This document shows, in pieces, positions 55,458 to 63,921 of a DNA stretch of 64,000 bases (positions within the stretch are counted from its first letter, which is position 1; every line of letters begins with the position of its first letter). Made by a program: the position numbers and the translations under genes. Source of the stretch: Desulfovibrio sp. JC010 (GTDB lineage Bacteria > Desulfobacterota > Desulfovibrionia > Desulfovibrionales > Desulfovibrionaceae); NCBI RefSeq assembly GCF_010470675.1, contig NZ_VOIQ01000001.1, forward strand, positions 451,278-515,277, given 5' to 3'. The notes under the pieces are model-generated. The model searched no databases and had not been told where the DNA came from. It worked only from the letters and a program-made list of their open reading frames with translations.

Positions 55458-56291
55458 ATGAATATTCCACGCATACCCGTCGGGGACGTAATTGAATCTG
55501 GTATTGATTTTCTGGTGGAACATTTTTCATTTGCCACCAAAGCTTTTTCCGCTGTGCTTGAAGCAGGTCTTGATGTTGTGGAAGGTGCCATGAAAGCCTG
55601 CCCGCCGTGGGCATTCATCATCATCGTGGGTTTGATCACCTGGAAACTGGCCAAAAGTAAACGAACCACAATCTTTGCCATTGCCGGACTGCTGCTCATC
55701 TGGAACATGGGACTCTGGAAAGCCACGGTCAGCACCATTGCGCTGGTTATCGTCGCCACCCTGCTGGCCCTGATGATCGGTATCCCCATCGGTATTCTGG
55801 CGGCCATGAGCAAGCCCGTAAACAGGGTGGTCATGCCTGTTCTTGACGTCATGCAGACCATGCCCGCTTTTGTTTACCTTATCCCGGCCATTCCCTTTTT
55901 CGGTCTGGGCAAGGTTGCCGCTATATTTTCAACAATCATCTTTGCCATGCCGCCGTCCATCAGGCTGACCTGCCTCGGAATCAAGCAGGTTCCTGAAGAA
56001 CTGGTGGAGTGTGCTGAAGCATTCGGTTCCAACCGCTGGCAGAGACTCCTTAAACTGGAACTTCCCATCGCCACTCCGACCATCATGGCCGGGGTGAACC
56101 AGACAGTCATGCTGGCTCTCTCCATGGTGGTTATCGCCGCCATGATCGGTGCCAAGGGACTGGGCGGTGAAGTCTGGAAAGCAATTCAACGTTTGCAGAT
56201 GGGTAAGGGATTTGAAGCTGGTATTGGCATTGTCATCGTCGCTATGATAATGGATCAGGTGTTACAGAAACTCGGGTCGGGTAAAAAATAA
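55458..56291 (+). CDS. proW: Glycine betaine/proline ABC transporter permease
   Basis: 277 residues with about seven membrane helices. The binding-protein-dependent transport motif lies in EELVECAEAFGSNRWQRLLK (the EAA loop touching ProV), and LPIATPTIMAGVNQTVMLAL follows. It forms the membrane channel with ProV and the periplasmic binding proteins. ATG 55458 directly follows proV. Confidence 0.93.
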   Translation: MNIPRIPVGDVIESGIDFLVEHFSFATKAFSAVLEAGLDVVEGAMKACPPWAFIIIVGLITWKLAKSKRTTIFAIAGLLLIWNMGLWKATVSTIALVIVATLLALMIGIPIGILAAMSKPVNRVVMPVLDVMQTMPAFVYLIPAIPFFGLGKVAAIFSTIIFAMPPSIRLTCLGIKQVPEELVECAEAFGSNRWQRLLKLELPIATPTIMAGVNQTVMLALSMVVIAAMIGAKGLGGEVWKAIQRLQMGKGFEAGIGIVIVAMIMDQVLQKLGSGKK

Positions 56292-56321
56292 CCGGACTTT
56301 AACTTAATCAGGAGATACACA

Positions 56322-57173
56322 ATGAAAAAAATTTTAGTTCTGACTCTGGCTGCACTGCTCGTTGCTGCTTTCAGCACCGCAGCATTCGCAGGAGATAAGA
56401 AAGTAAAGCTGGCCTACGTTGAGTGGGACTGCGCAACTGCCACAACCAACGTTATCAAAGCCGTTCTTGAAGAACGCATGGGTATTGAATGCGAAGTCAT
56501 CCCCGTTGCCGCAGCTGTAATGTGGCAGGGCGTTGCGTCCGGCGATGTTGACGGTATGGCTGCAGCATGGCTGCCCGTAACCCACGGCGATTACCTCAAG
56601 CGCCTGAAAAAGGACATTGTAGACCTCGGTCCCAACGTAACCGGCGCAAGACTGGGCTGGGCTGTTCCCACCTACGTAACTGCTGAGTCCATTGCCGACC
56701 TCAACAAATACGCTGACAAATTTGACGACAAAATCATCGGTATCGATCCCGGCGCAGGCCTCATGATGCGTTCCGAGGAAGCAATCGAAGCATATGACCT
56801 CGACAAGTTCGAACTCATGGAAGGCTCCGGCGCAACCATGACCGCAGCCCTTGGCAACGCCGTCAAGAACAACGAATGGATTGTTGTTACCGCATGGTCC
56901 CCGCACTGGATGTTCGGCCGCTGGGACCTCAAATACCTTGATGATCCCAAAAAGATTCTCGGTGAATCCGAAACCATCAACACCGTTGTCCGCAAAGGTC
57001 TCGATAAAGACATGCCCAAAGTTTACGCTTTCCTCGACAAGTTCGCATGGAAAGACGCCAACCAGATGCAGATGGTCATGGCCTGGAACCAGGAAAAAGG
57101 TGCTGATCCTTATGAAAACGCAAAGCGTTTCATCAAGGAAAACAAAGCACTGGTTGATTCATGGCTTAACTAA
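56322..57173 (+). CDS. Glycine betaine-binding periplasmic protein (copy 1)
   Basis: 283 residues with a signal peptide ending AFAG. OpuAC/ProX fold: KLAYVEWDCATATTNVIKAV, AAAWLPVTHGDYL and WSPHWMFGRWDLKYLDDP, where Trp residues form the aromatic cage for the trimethylammonium group. It delivers betaine or a related osmolyte to ProVW. A terminator lies between it and its paralogue, so expression of the second copy may be partly separate. Confidence 0.9.
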   Translation: MKKILVLTLAALLVAAFSTAAFAGDKKVKLAYVEWDCATATTNVIKAVLEERMGIECEVIPVAAAVMWQGVASGDVDGMAAAWLPVTHGDYLKRLKKDIVDLGPNVTGARLGWAVPTYVTAESIADLNKYADKFDDKIIGIDPGAGLMMRSEEAIEAYDLDKFELMEGSGATMTAALGNAVKNNEWIVVTAWSPHWMFGRWDLKYLDDPKKILGESETINTVVRKGLDKDMPKVYAFLDKFAWKDANQMQMVMAWNQEKGADPYENAKRFIKENKALVDSWLN

Positions 57174-57194
57174 TTCCGCATAAGCACATATTGA

Positions 57195-57226
57195 AAGTCC
57201 CCTGCCGATCCGGCGGGGGACTTTTT
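57195..57226 (+). terminator. Terminator between the two binding-protein genes
   Basis: AGTCCCCTGCCG pairs with CGGCGGGGGACT, followed by TTTTTT. It would leave proVWX-1 as the main transcript. Confidence 0.88.
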
Positions 57227-57264
57227 TCATACCTTCCGTCAACCATCAACAAGAGGACCATGAA

Positions 57265-58119
57265 ATGAAAAAACTGTTCACTGTTATTCTCACGGCCCTG
57301 TTAGCCAGCGTTCTTGCTTTCAGCGCATACGCCGGTGATTCCAAAAAAGTTAAACTCGCCTACGTTGAGTGGGACTGCGCAACTGCCACCACCAACCTGC
57401 TCAAAGCCGTGCTTGAAGAACGCATGGGCTATGAATGCGAAATCCTGCCCGTTGCAGCCGCAGCCATGTGGCAGGCCGTAGGAACCGGAGATGTTGACGG
57501 CATGGCCACCGCCTGGCTGCCCGTAACCCACAAGGACTACCTGAATAAAGTTAAAAACAAAGTAGTGGACCTCGGTCCCAACGTGTCCGGTGCCAAAATC
57601 GGCTGGGTTGTTCCCGATTACGTAACCGTGGATTCCATTGCCGACCTCAATAAGTACGCTGAAAAATTCGATGACCGCATCACCGGAATCGACCCCGGTG
57701 CAGGTCTTATGGGACTTTCCGAAAAAGCCATTTCCGATTACAAGCTCGATAAATTCGAACTCATGGAAGGCTCCGGCGCAACCATGACCGCAGCCCTTGG
57801 CAACGCCATCAAGAACAAGGACTGGATCGTTGTCACCGGCTGGTCCCCGCACTGGATGTTCGGTCGCTGGCAGCTCAAATACCTCAAGGACCCCAAAGGC
57901 ATCATGGGCGGCGAGGAAACCATCAACACAATCGTCCGCAAAGGTCTCGATAAGGACATGCCTGAAGTATACGCTTTCCTCGACAAATTCGCATGGAAAG
58001 ATGCCGGACAGCTGCAGATGCTCATGGCCTGGAATCAGAAAAAGGGTGCTGATCCCTATGAAAACGCAAAGCGCTTCATCAAGGAAAACAAAGCTCAAGT
58101 TGATTCATGGCTGAAGTAA
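57265..58119 (+). CDS. Glycine betaine-binding periplasmic protein (copy 2)
   Basis: 284 residues, a close paralogue of the gene before it (for example both have VKLAYVEWDCATATTN and LMEGSGATMTAALGNA). The signal peptide ends AYAG. The aromatic cage residues are retained (WLPVTHKDYL, WSPHWMFGRW). Changes concentrate in loops, so the two copies may prefer different osmolytes, such as betaine, proline betaine or DMSP. The gene follows a terminator, with GAGGACC before its ATG. Confidence 0.9.
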   Translation: MKKLFTVILTALLASVLAFSAYAGDSKKVKLAYVEWDCATATTNLLKAVLEERMGYECEILPVAAAAMWQAVGTGDVDGMATAWLPVTHKDYLNKVKNKVVDLGPNVSGAKIGWVVPDYVTVDSIADLNKYAEKFDDRITGIDPGAGLMGLSEKAISDYKLDKFELMEGSGATMTAALGNAIKNKDWIVVTGWSPHWMFGRWQLKYLKDPKGIMGGEETINTIVRKGLDKDMPEVYAFLDKFAWKDAGQLQMLMAWNQKKGADPYENAKRFIKENKAQVDSWLK

Positions 58120-58144
58120 ACAGTACAGCATAAAACCTACCCAT

Positions 58145-58177
58145 AAAGCCCGGCAGGAACGCACCTGCCGGGCTTTA
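58145..58177 (+). terminator. Terminator after the second binding-protein gene
   Basis: AAAGCCCGGCAGG pairs with CCTGCCGGGCTTT, followed by ATTATTTT. Confidence 0.88.
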
Positions 58178-58264
58178 TTATTTTCCGGGCGCAACGCTTC
58201 CCCTCAAACCTCTTTTAATATATTATAAACTCAGGAAATACAGTTAAATCCAAGGCGGCTGACC

Positions 58265-59320
58265 ATGACAGACACCACTTTCATTCCCGAAGAAATAATG
58301 CTTAAGGCCACGGCCCTGATGGAAGACCGCTTTACCCGCACAGACCGGGAGCAACCGGTCATGGCCACCCTTTTCGAACTGGGCGTTACCCACGTGGCTC
58401 ATGACCTCATGGAAAATCCCGAACTTTACAAGCCGCAGCCGCAGCTGGACATGCCCAAAAAGAAATTTGATCCGGTCGACCCTATTTCGCTCATGCGTTC
58501 CGAGGTCAAGCTGCCTTCCCTGCCGCAGGTTTTCATTGAGATGCGTCAGGTCATAAACGATCCCGCAAGCTCGGCCTCTGATCTGGCCAAGGTAATTTCA
58601 CGGGACACTGCCCTGTCCGCTTTTCTGCTGCGCATGGTCAACAGTGCCTTCTACAGTTTTCCGGCCCAGATCGATACCATTTCGCGGGCAGTGGCGGTCA
58701 TCGGTACCAACCAGCTTTCCACCCTTGCCATGGGTACATCGGTCATGGATATGTTCAAGGGACTGCCTGCGGACATCATCGACCTTGAGCTTTTCTGGCG
58801 GCACAGCTTTGCCTGCGGGATCATCGCCAGCCAGCTTTCCAAAAAATTCAAACAGGGTACTCCTGAAAAATGTTTTGTAGCCGGACTGCTGCACGACATA
58901 GGCCGCCCGGTACTGATGATGGCCCTGCCGGAACAGGCAATCGCGGCCACGGCCATTTCACGCCACAAAAAAGCACTCATGTTCAAGGCCGAGCGGGTGA
59001 CATGCGGATTCGACCACTCCGAACTGGGCGGCATGCTGCTGCGCAAATGGAACCTGCCCTTTACGCTGGTCAATGCCGTGCTCAACCACCACAACCCCGC
59101 AAAGGCAGCCAAATCGCCGGAAGCCCTTTACGTCTATTTCGCCAACATCATTGCCAAAACCATGGGTATCGGCGGCAGCGGGGATTTCTTCATCCGCAAT
59201 GTGAAAAATGAAAGATGGGAAAAGAACGGGCTGACTCCTGATAAATTACGGGAACTTGATGCCGAGCTGGGCCCGGTTCTGGACGATGCTTTTTCTATTT
59301 TGAAAAATCTGGCAGCATAA
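58265..59320 (+). CDS. HDOD domain signalling protein
   Basis: 351 residues. The HDOD domain (about 80-280) shows LPSLPQVFIEMRQVIND, ISRDTALSAFLLRMVNS, ISRAVAVIGTNQLSTLAMG and CFVAGLLHDIGRPVLMMALP. HDOD domains are related to HD phosphohydrolases but usually lack enzyme activity and act as signalling partners. The N-terminal ~75 residues are unassigned. A GGCGGCT stretch before the ATG is a poor ribosome-binding site. Confidence 0.85.
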   Translation: MTDTTFIPEEIMLKATALMEDRFTRTDREQPVMATLFELGVTHVAHDLMENPELYKPQPQLDMPKKKFDPVDPISLMRSEVKLPSLPQVFIEMRQVINDPASSASDLAKVISRDTALSAFLLRMVNSAFYSFPAQIDTISRAVAVIGTNQLSTLAMGTSVMDMFKGLPADIIDLELFWRHSFACGIIASQLSKKFKQGTPEKCFVAGLLHDIGRPVLMMALPEQAIAATAISRHKKALMFKAERVTCGFDHSELGGMLLRKWNLPFTLVNAVLNHHNPAKAAKSPEALYVYFANIIAKTMGIGGSGDFFIRNVKNERWEKNGLTPDKLRELDAELGPVLDDAFSILKNLAA

Positions 59321-59407
59321 CCATATTACCCTGAAATAAAACAACTTCTACTTACATTCTTTTTTGTATGTATTTCGAAAAAACGCAGAAAAGAAGTACT
59401 CACGTGT

Positions 59408-59436
59408 TTGACAAGGCGGTTTAAAGAAAGTACTTG
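59408..59436 (+). promoter_or_regulatory. Candidate promoter of the NifU-like gene
   Basis: TTGACA (59408-59413), 17 bases, TACTTG (59431-59436); the -10 is poor. The gene follows at 59465, preceded by GGGAGG. Confidence 0.4.
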
Positions 59437-59464
59437 AGCGGGCATACCAAAGGGAGGATTTACC

Positions 59465-59689
59465 ATGCACGATAAAGTCGAAGCCGCTCTTGACAAGGTC
59501 AGACCCCTTCTTCAGGCTGACGGCGGTAACGTTGAACTCGTAGAGGTAACAGACAAAGGCATCGCCAAGGTGCGCTTACAGGGAGCCTGTAAAGGTTGCC
59601 CCATGTCCCAGATCACCTTGCGAAACGCAATTGAGCGCACCCTGCTCAAAGAGATTCCCGCTCTCAAAGGCGTCGAGCCTGCTGAATAG
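59465..59689 (+). CDS. NifU C-terminal domain protein (iron-sulfur cluster carrier)
   Basis: 74 residues. KVEAALDKVRPLLQADGGNVELVEV and the CKGC motif (Cys42 and Cys45) followed by PMSQITLRNAIE match the NifU C-terminal/Nfu domain. Two such chains share one [4Fe-4S] cluster and hand it to target proteins. GGGAGGATT precedes the ATG. It stands alone, with two hairpins downstream. Confidence 0.92.
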   Translation: MHDKVEAALDKVRPLLQADGGNVELVEVTDKGIAKVRLQGACKGCPMSQITLRNAIERTLLKEIPALKGVEPAE

Positions 59690-59696
59690 AATCAAT

Positions 59697-59720
59697 CCGG
59701 CCGGAGCATGCTCCGGCCGG
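59697..59720. terminator. Perfect 24-base palindrome after the NifU-like gene
   Basis: CCGGCCGGAGCATGCTCCGG and four more bases read the same on both strands. A weak T-rich stretch follows, so it probably contributes to transcription termination or protects the mRNA end. Confidence 0.6.
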
Positions 59721-59763
59721 TTGAATATTTAAAGAACGCAGAGTAGCAACTCAGCTGAGAAGA

Positions 59764-59786
59764 CCGCCTTTTAAGGCGGATTTTTT
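59764..59786 (+). terminator. Terminator downstream of the NifU-like gene
   Basis: CCGCCTT and AAGGCGG across TT, followed by ATTTTTT. Confidence 0.8.
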
Positions 59787-59816
59787 ACGTTTTATAACCC
59801 GCAATTTTCCAGCCTA

Positions 59817-59903
59817 AGCGGCGAAGCCCTACTAAAAAGTTTTGGGATTCTTAAACCCTTTTCCCAAAAGGGTTTAAGGCCCCCGGCAGGGCCGCCGGAG
59901 GCA
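59817..59903 (-). repeat. Dispersed intergenic repeat, copy D (inverted)
   Basis: On the minus strand it reads GCCTCCGGCGG, a 13-bp perfect stem (plus-strand CTTAAACCCTTTT 59850-59862 with 59866-59878), then AACTTTTTAGTAGGGCTTCGC. It is thus a nearly whole element lying opposite to the other copies, directly before gltX and next to its ribosome-binding site. Confidence 0.65.
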
Positions 59904-59922
59904 TCGTTCAGGAGAAAATATC

Positions 59923-61317
59923 ATGGCTAAGACTGTAACCAGATTCGCACCCAGCCCGACCGGGCACCTGCATATCGGCGGAGCACGCACCGCACTTTTC
60001 GCATGGCTGCTGGCCAAACACGATGGCGGGGAATTCGTCCTGCGCATCGAAGACACCGACCGCGAACGCTCCAAACAGGAATACACCGACGCCATCCTCG
60101 ATTCCATGAAATGGCTGGGTATGGACTGGAACGACGATCCGGTCTACCAGAGCGACCGCTTCGACCTCTACAACGGTTACATTGACCAGTTGCTGGACGA
60201 AGGCAAAGCCTACTGGTGCGACTGCACTCCCGAACAGGTTGACGCCATGCGCGAAAAGGCCATGAAAGAAAAACGCAAACCCAAATACGACGGCTCCTGC
60301 CGCGAGAAAAATCTCGGTCCCGGCGAGAACAGGGTTGTACGTTTCAAGGCTCCGCTCGAAGGCCGTACAAATTTCACAGATATGATCAAAGGGCCCATCA
60401 GTGTTGAAAACGCTGAAATGGACGACATGATCCTGCGCCGCAGTGACGGTTCCCCCACCTACAACCTCGCAGTTGTGGTGGATGACCACACCATGGGCGT
60501 TACCAGCGTGCTGCGTGGAGATGACCATGTGAACAACACCCCGCGCCAGATCCTGCTTTACAAAGCTCTCGGCTGGGATGTGCCCAAATTCGGCCACGTG
60601 CCCATGATCCTCGGCCCGGACAAGAAAAAGCTTTCCAAACGTCACGGTGCCCTTTCCGTCATGGAATACGAAAAAATGGGCTACCTGCCTGAAGCTGTGG
60701 TCAACTACCTCGTACGCCTCGGCTGGTCCCACGGCGATCAGGAAATATTCTCCCGTGAAGAGCTGATCGAACTTTTCAACACCGACCATCTCGGAAATTC
60801 CCCGTCCGTATTCGACACCAAGAAGCTGGACTGGGTGAACAGCGAATACATCAAGGCCAAGGCTCCGGCGGACCTGATCCCCGGCATGCGCACTTTCCTG
60901 CCCGAAGGAGTGGAAGCTGAGGACGCATACCTTGAAAAGATCATCCCCCTGCTGCAGCCCCGCTCCACCAACTACAAGGAAATGGCCGACATGTGCGATT
61001 TCTTCCTCGTGGACAGTGCAGCACTGGAATACGATGAAAAGGCCGTGGAAAAAGTATTCAAGCCCGAAGCGGTGGAGATTCTCAAGGAACTCACCGCACG
61101 CATCGCGGCGGATGAAGAATACAGCCACGATTCCCTTGAAGCGGTCTGCAAAGGCTTTCTTGAAGAGAAGGAGCTGAAATTCAAAGCCATCGGACAGCCC
61201 GTACGCCTCGCGCTCTGCGGACGCACCCAGTCCCCCGGCGGACTCTACGATCTCATGCTCGTGCTCGGCAAAGAGGAAACCGTCGCCCGCATGAACCGCG
61301 CTGTTACTTTGGTATAG
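59923..61317 (+). CDS. gltX: Glutamyl-tRNA synthetase
   Basis: 464 residues, class I synthetase. The HIGH motif appears as PTGHLHIGGARTALF near residue 11, and the KMSKS motif as KKLSKRHGA near 236. The zinc-site region (about 97-125: YWCDCTPEQVDAMR through CREKNLGPG) is present. Charging of tRNA-Glu, and, if no GlnRS is present, of tRNA-Gln as in many deltaproteobacteria; this cannot be told from the window. CAGGAG lies 8 bases before the ATG. Confidence 0.97.
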   Translation: MAKTVTRFAPSPTGHLHIGGARTALFAWLLAKHDGGEFVLRIEDTDRERSKQEYTDAILDSMKWLGMDWNDDPVYQSDRFDLYNGYIDQLLDEGKAYWCDCTPEQVDAMREKAMKEKRKPKYDGSCREKNLGPGENRVVRFKAPLEGRTNFTDMIKGPISVENAEMDDMILRRSDGSPTYNLAVVVDDHTMGVTSVLRGDDHVNNTPRQILLYKALGWDVPKFGHVPMILGPDKKKLSKRHGALSVMEYEKMGYLPEAVVNYLVRLGWSHGDQEIFSREELIELFNTDHLGNSPSVFDTKKLDWVNSEYIKAKAPADLIPGMRTFLPEGVEAEDAYLEKIIPLLQPRSTNYKEMADMCDFFLVDSAALEYDEKAVEKVFKPEAVEILKELTARIAADEEYSHDSLEAVCKGFLEEKELKFKAIGQPVRLALCGRTQSPGGLYDLMLVLGKEETVARMNRAVTLV

Positions 61318-61318
61318 T

Positions 61319-61397
61319 TGCGCTTCGCGCGATTGACGATTTGATTTCGCCTCCGGCGGCCAAAGGAGCTAAGCCCCTTTGGAATCCCTATCGGTTA
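61319..61397 (+). repeat. Dispersed intergenic repeat, copy E
   Basis: TTGATTTCGCCTCCGGCGGC, CAAAGGAGCTAAGCCCCTTT and GGAATCCCTAT. It shares its first part, including the sequence before CCTCCGGCGG, with copy C, but lacks the 58-base block found there. Confidence 0.65.
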
Positions 61398-61400
61398 AGC

Positions 61401-61438
61401 AAAAGGCTCCTTAGATCTTGCGATATAAGGAGCCTTTT
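61401..61438. terminator. Terminator between gltX and the solute-binding gene
   Basis: AAAAGGCTCCTTA (61401-61413) and TAAGGAGCCTTTT (61426-61438) form a 13-bp stem with T-run after, and A-run before, serving both convergent genes. Confidence 0.9.
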
Positions 61439-61454
61439 TTGATTATAAAAAAAT

Positions 61455-62213
61455 TTAATTTACCAGATCAGGCGGAAAATACTTATCCACTAATTTCTGC
61501 CATTCCCCTTCCGTTTTTAACTCATCAAGGGCGGCCTGCCATTTCTCGATCACTTCGTCAGGAGTATCCTTTTTGAAAGCTATGTAATTAGTTGTAAAAA
61601 ACACGGATGGTCCGACTTTTTCCAACTGCTTGAAATCCAGTTCCGGATTACGCAGGAAAAAATAAGAAATAGCTTTACTGCCCATGGGAACAAGATCAGC
61701 ACGCCCCCGCAGCAACTTCATAAAATCGCATTTGGGTGAAGCACTCAGGTCAAGATTATCATAGCCCATGCTGACCAGATTCTGATGGAAAATATCATAT
61801 CTGGTCACTGCTATGGTTCCTATCTTCTTTGCATCTTCAACTGTCTCCAGCTCAATACCGCTCCCTTTTTTGCGATAAAAATAGATATCATCCCAGAAAA
61901 CAGGTCCTACAAATTTGAATTCCGCCGAACGTTCAGGAGTCATGCACATGGGAAACAGGACATCCCCTGTGCCGGATTGCAATTTTTTATATCCCCGCGC
62001 CCAGGGATAAAATGTTATCTTGCCCGGTTTTTCACCCAGCTTTTCCTGAATCATGCGCACCAGATCAATAAAAAGCCCCCGAGATTCCCCCCCAAGTCTG
62101 TAACTGTACGGAGGATACTCCTCAGCCATCAGTTTCAGCCCGAAAGCATGGGCAGAAACCGCACTGAAAAGCAGACATACCACCAACCCCAAAATACGTA
62201 TGCTTGTAACCAT
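61455..62213 (-). CDS. ABC-type amino-acid-like solute-binding protein (SBP_bac_3)
   Basis: 252 residues with a signal peptide (to about AHA at 23). The fold is that of family 3 binding proteins: EEYPPYSYRLGGESRGLFIDLV, FYPWARGYKKLQSGTGDVLFP and TEGEWQKLVDKYFPPD. No permease or ATPase gene is near, and the typical Arg-Asp ligand pattern for amino acids is unclear, so it could be an orphan transport or sensory binding protein. It is divergent from the glutamyltransferase gene. Confidence 0.8.
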   Translation of the reverse strand: MVTSIRILGLVVCLLFSAVSAHAFGLKLMAEEYPPYSYRLGGESRGLFIDLVRMIQEKLGEKPGKITFYPWARGYKKLQSGTGDVLFPMCMTPERSAEFKFVGPVFWDDIYFYRKKGSGIELETVEDAKKIGTIAVTRYDIFHQNLVSMGYDNLDLSASPKCDFMKLLRGRADLVPMGSKAISYFFLRNPELDFKQLEKVGPSVFFTTNYIAFKKDTPDEVIEKWQAALDELKTEGEWQKLVDKYFPPDLVN

Positions 62214-62391
62214 ATTGTCACACTACGCACAAAATCGATTTTAAGGCAAACACTGAGAACAAACAGAAGTGGGCACAATTATTCTTAACGCGCTGCTTAT
62301 AAATACAGCAGTGTCAGCTTGCCTATTGCATTTTTCCCGCGACATCCTCTACCATTGCGCAAACCTGCAACCAACCTTACGGAGTTGATCC

Positions 62392-63921
62392 ATGTCCCCA
62401 TTTGAAATTTCCAGCCATGCCCAGCCTGAATTTGTCTTCAATTCACGCCGTTCACCCGTGTATGCAACCAAAGGGATGGTCGCTTCCAGCCAGCCGCTGG
62501 CCACTGAAGCCGGGCTGGAAATTCTCCGCGCCGGGGGCAATGCAGCAGACGCAGCCATTGCAGTCGCCGCAGCTTTGGCCGTGGCGGAACCATGCAGTAC
62601 CGGGCTTGGCGGTGATGCTTTCGCCCTCTATTATGAGGCAGGAAGCAAAAACGTTTTTGCCCTGAACGGTTCCGGTAAATCCGCGCAGGATATCTCGCTG
62701 GAAAAAGTCAACGCCATGGGAATCTCGGGAGAACTGCCGCTTCGCCATGCCATGACTGTTAATGTGCCCGGTGCCCTCGCCCTCTGGGCGGATCTGGTGG
62801 AACAGCACGGCAGCCTGTCCCTTGCCACCATCCTTGGTCCGGCCATACGCTATGCCATGCAGGGGTTTCCGGTCAGTCCGGTAACAGCTGAACTCTGGAA
62901 TGAAGGCGCAAAAATTCTGCACAACAGTCCCGGCGGAAAACAGCTGCTGTTAAATGGAAATGCGCCCCGCTGCGGTGAAATCATGCTCAACCGTAATCTG
63001 GGCCTGCTCCTTGCCCGGCTGGCGGATTGTTCGCCTGAAGACGCCAAAAAAATTTTCTATGAAGGGGATATCGCTGAAAAGATAGTCCGCATTGTCCGCG
63101 ACAACGGCGGTTTTCTTTCCACAGAAGACATGGCTGCGCACAGCTCCCTGTTTCAGGAGTCCATCAGCGTGAATTACCGGGGTTATGAAATCCACGAATG
63201 CCCGCCCAACGGACAGGGACTGGCCGCCCTGCTGGCCCTGAACACCCTTGCGGATATTGATGTTGCCGCACTCGGTGCACCGGAATCCCCACAAAGGCTG
63301 CATCATTTAATTGAAGCAATGCGTCTGGCCTTTGCCGATGCCCGGCTTCATGTGGCTGACCCACAGCTATATTCCACTCCGCTGGAAAAACTACTTTCGC
63401 CATCTTATGGAGCGCAACGGGCCTCACTTATCTTCCCGGACCGGGCCAAGCTGGACAACGTCAGCGGAGTGCCGATCAATTCTTCGGACACGGTCTACTT
63501 CTGTGTGGTGGATAAAGACGGCAACGGCTGCTCCATGGTCAATTCCAATTACCTAGGATTCGGAACCGGAATCGTGCCCGAGGGACTCGGTTTCTCCCTG
63601 CAGAACCGGGCCCATAATTTCTCCCTCGACCCGGCCCACCCAAACGTACTTGCACCCGGCAAACGCAGTTATCACACCATCATCCCCGGCATCTGCCTGC
63701 GCGAGGACAAAACCCTGCACTCCACCTTCGGTGTCATGGGCGGGTTCATGCAGCCGCAGGGCCATATGCAGGTTATCTCGGCAATGATTGATGACCATGC
63801 AGATCCGCAGGAAGCACTGAACAGGCTGCGTTTCTGCATTGAGCCGGGTGAAGCCGGAGCAACGGTGGCAAAAGTCAAGCTACGCAGGCTGCTCAGACCA
63901 ATATTGGTCGTTAGCAATTAG
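62392..63921 (+). CDS. Gamma-glutamyltransferase-like protein without signal peptide
   Basis: 509 residues of the Ntn-hydrolase family. KGMVASSQPLATEAGLEILRAGGNAADAAIA and EPCSTGLGGDAF mark the large subunit; SSDTVYFCVVDKDGNG carries Thr367, which would become the nucleophile after self-cleavage. Typical periplasmic enzymes have a signal peptide; this one starts without any, so it is probably cytoplasmic, as for the YwrD-like subgroup. It might act on glutathione, gamma-glutamyl peptides or a related amide. AGTTGATCC precedes ATG 62392. Confidence 0.85.
   Translation: MSPFEISSHAQPEFVFNSRRSPVYATKGMVASSQPLATEAGLEILRAGGNAADAAIAVAAALAVAEPCSTGLGGDAFALYYEAGSKNVFALNGSGKSAQDISLEKVNAMGISGELPLRHAMTVNVPGALALWADLVEQHGSLSLATILGPAIRYAMQGFPVSPVTAELWNEGAKILHNSPGGKQLLLNGNAPRCGEIMLNRNLGLLLARLADCSPEDAKKIFYEGDIAEKIVRIVRDNGGFLSTEDMAAHSSLFQESISVNYRGYEIHECPPNGQGLAALLALNTLADIDVAALGAPESPQRLHHLIEAMRLAFADARLHVADPQLYSTPLEKLLSPSYGAQRASLIFPDRAKLDNVSGVPINSSDTVYFCVVDKDGNGCSMVNSNYLGFGTGIVPEGLGFSLQNRAHNFSLDPAHPNVLAPGKRSYHTIIPGICLREDKTLHSTFGVMGGFMQPQGHMQVISAMIDDHADPQEALNRLRFCIEPGEAGATVAKVKLRRLLRPILVVSN

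Noticed and set aside
59731..59787. A small RNA or tRNA gene between the two hairpins after the NifU-like gene
   Set aside because: No promoter or cloverleaf could be drawn; the second hairpin is simply a terminator.
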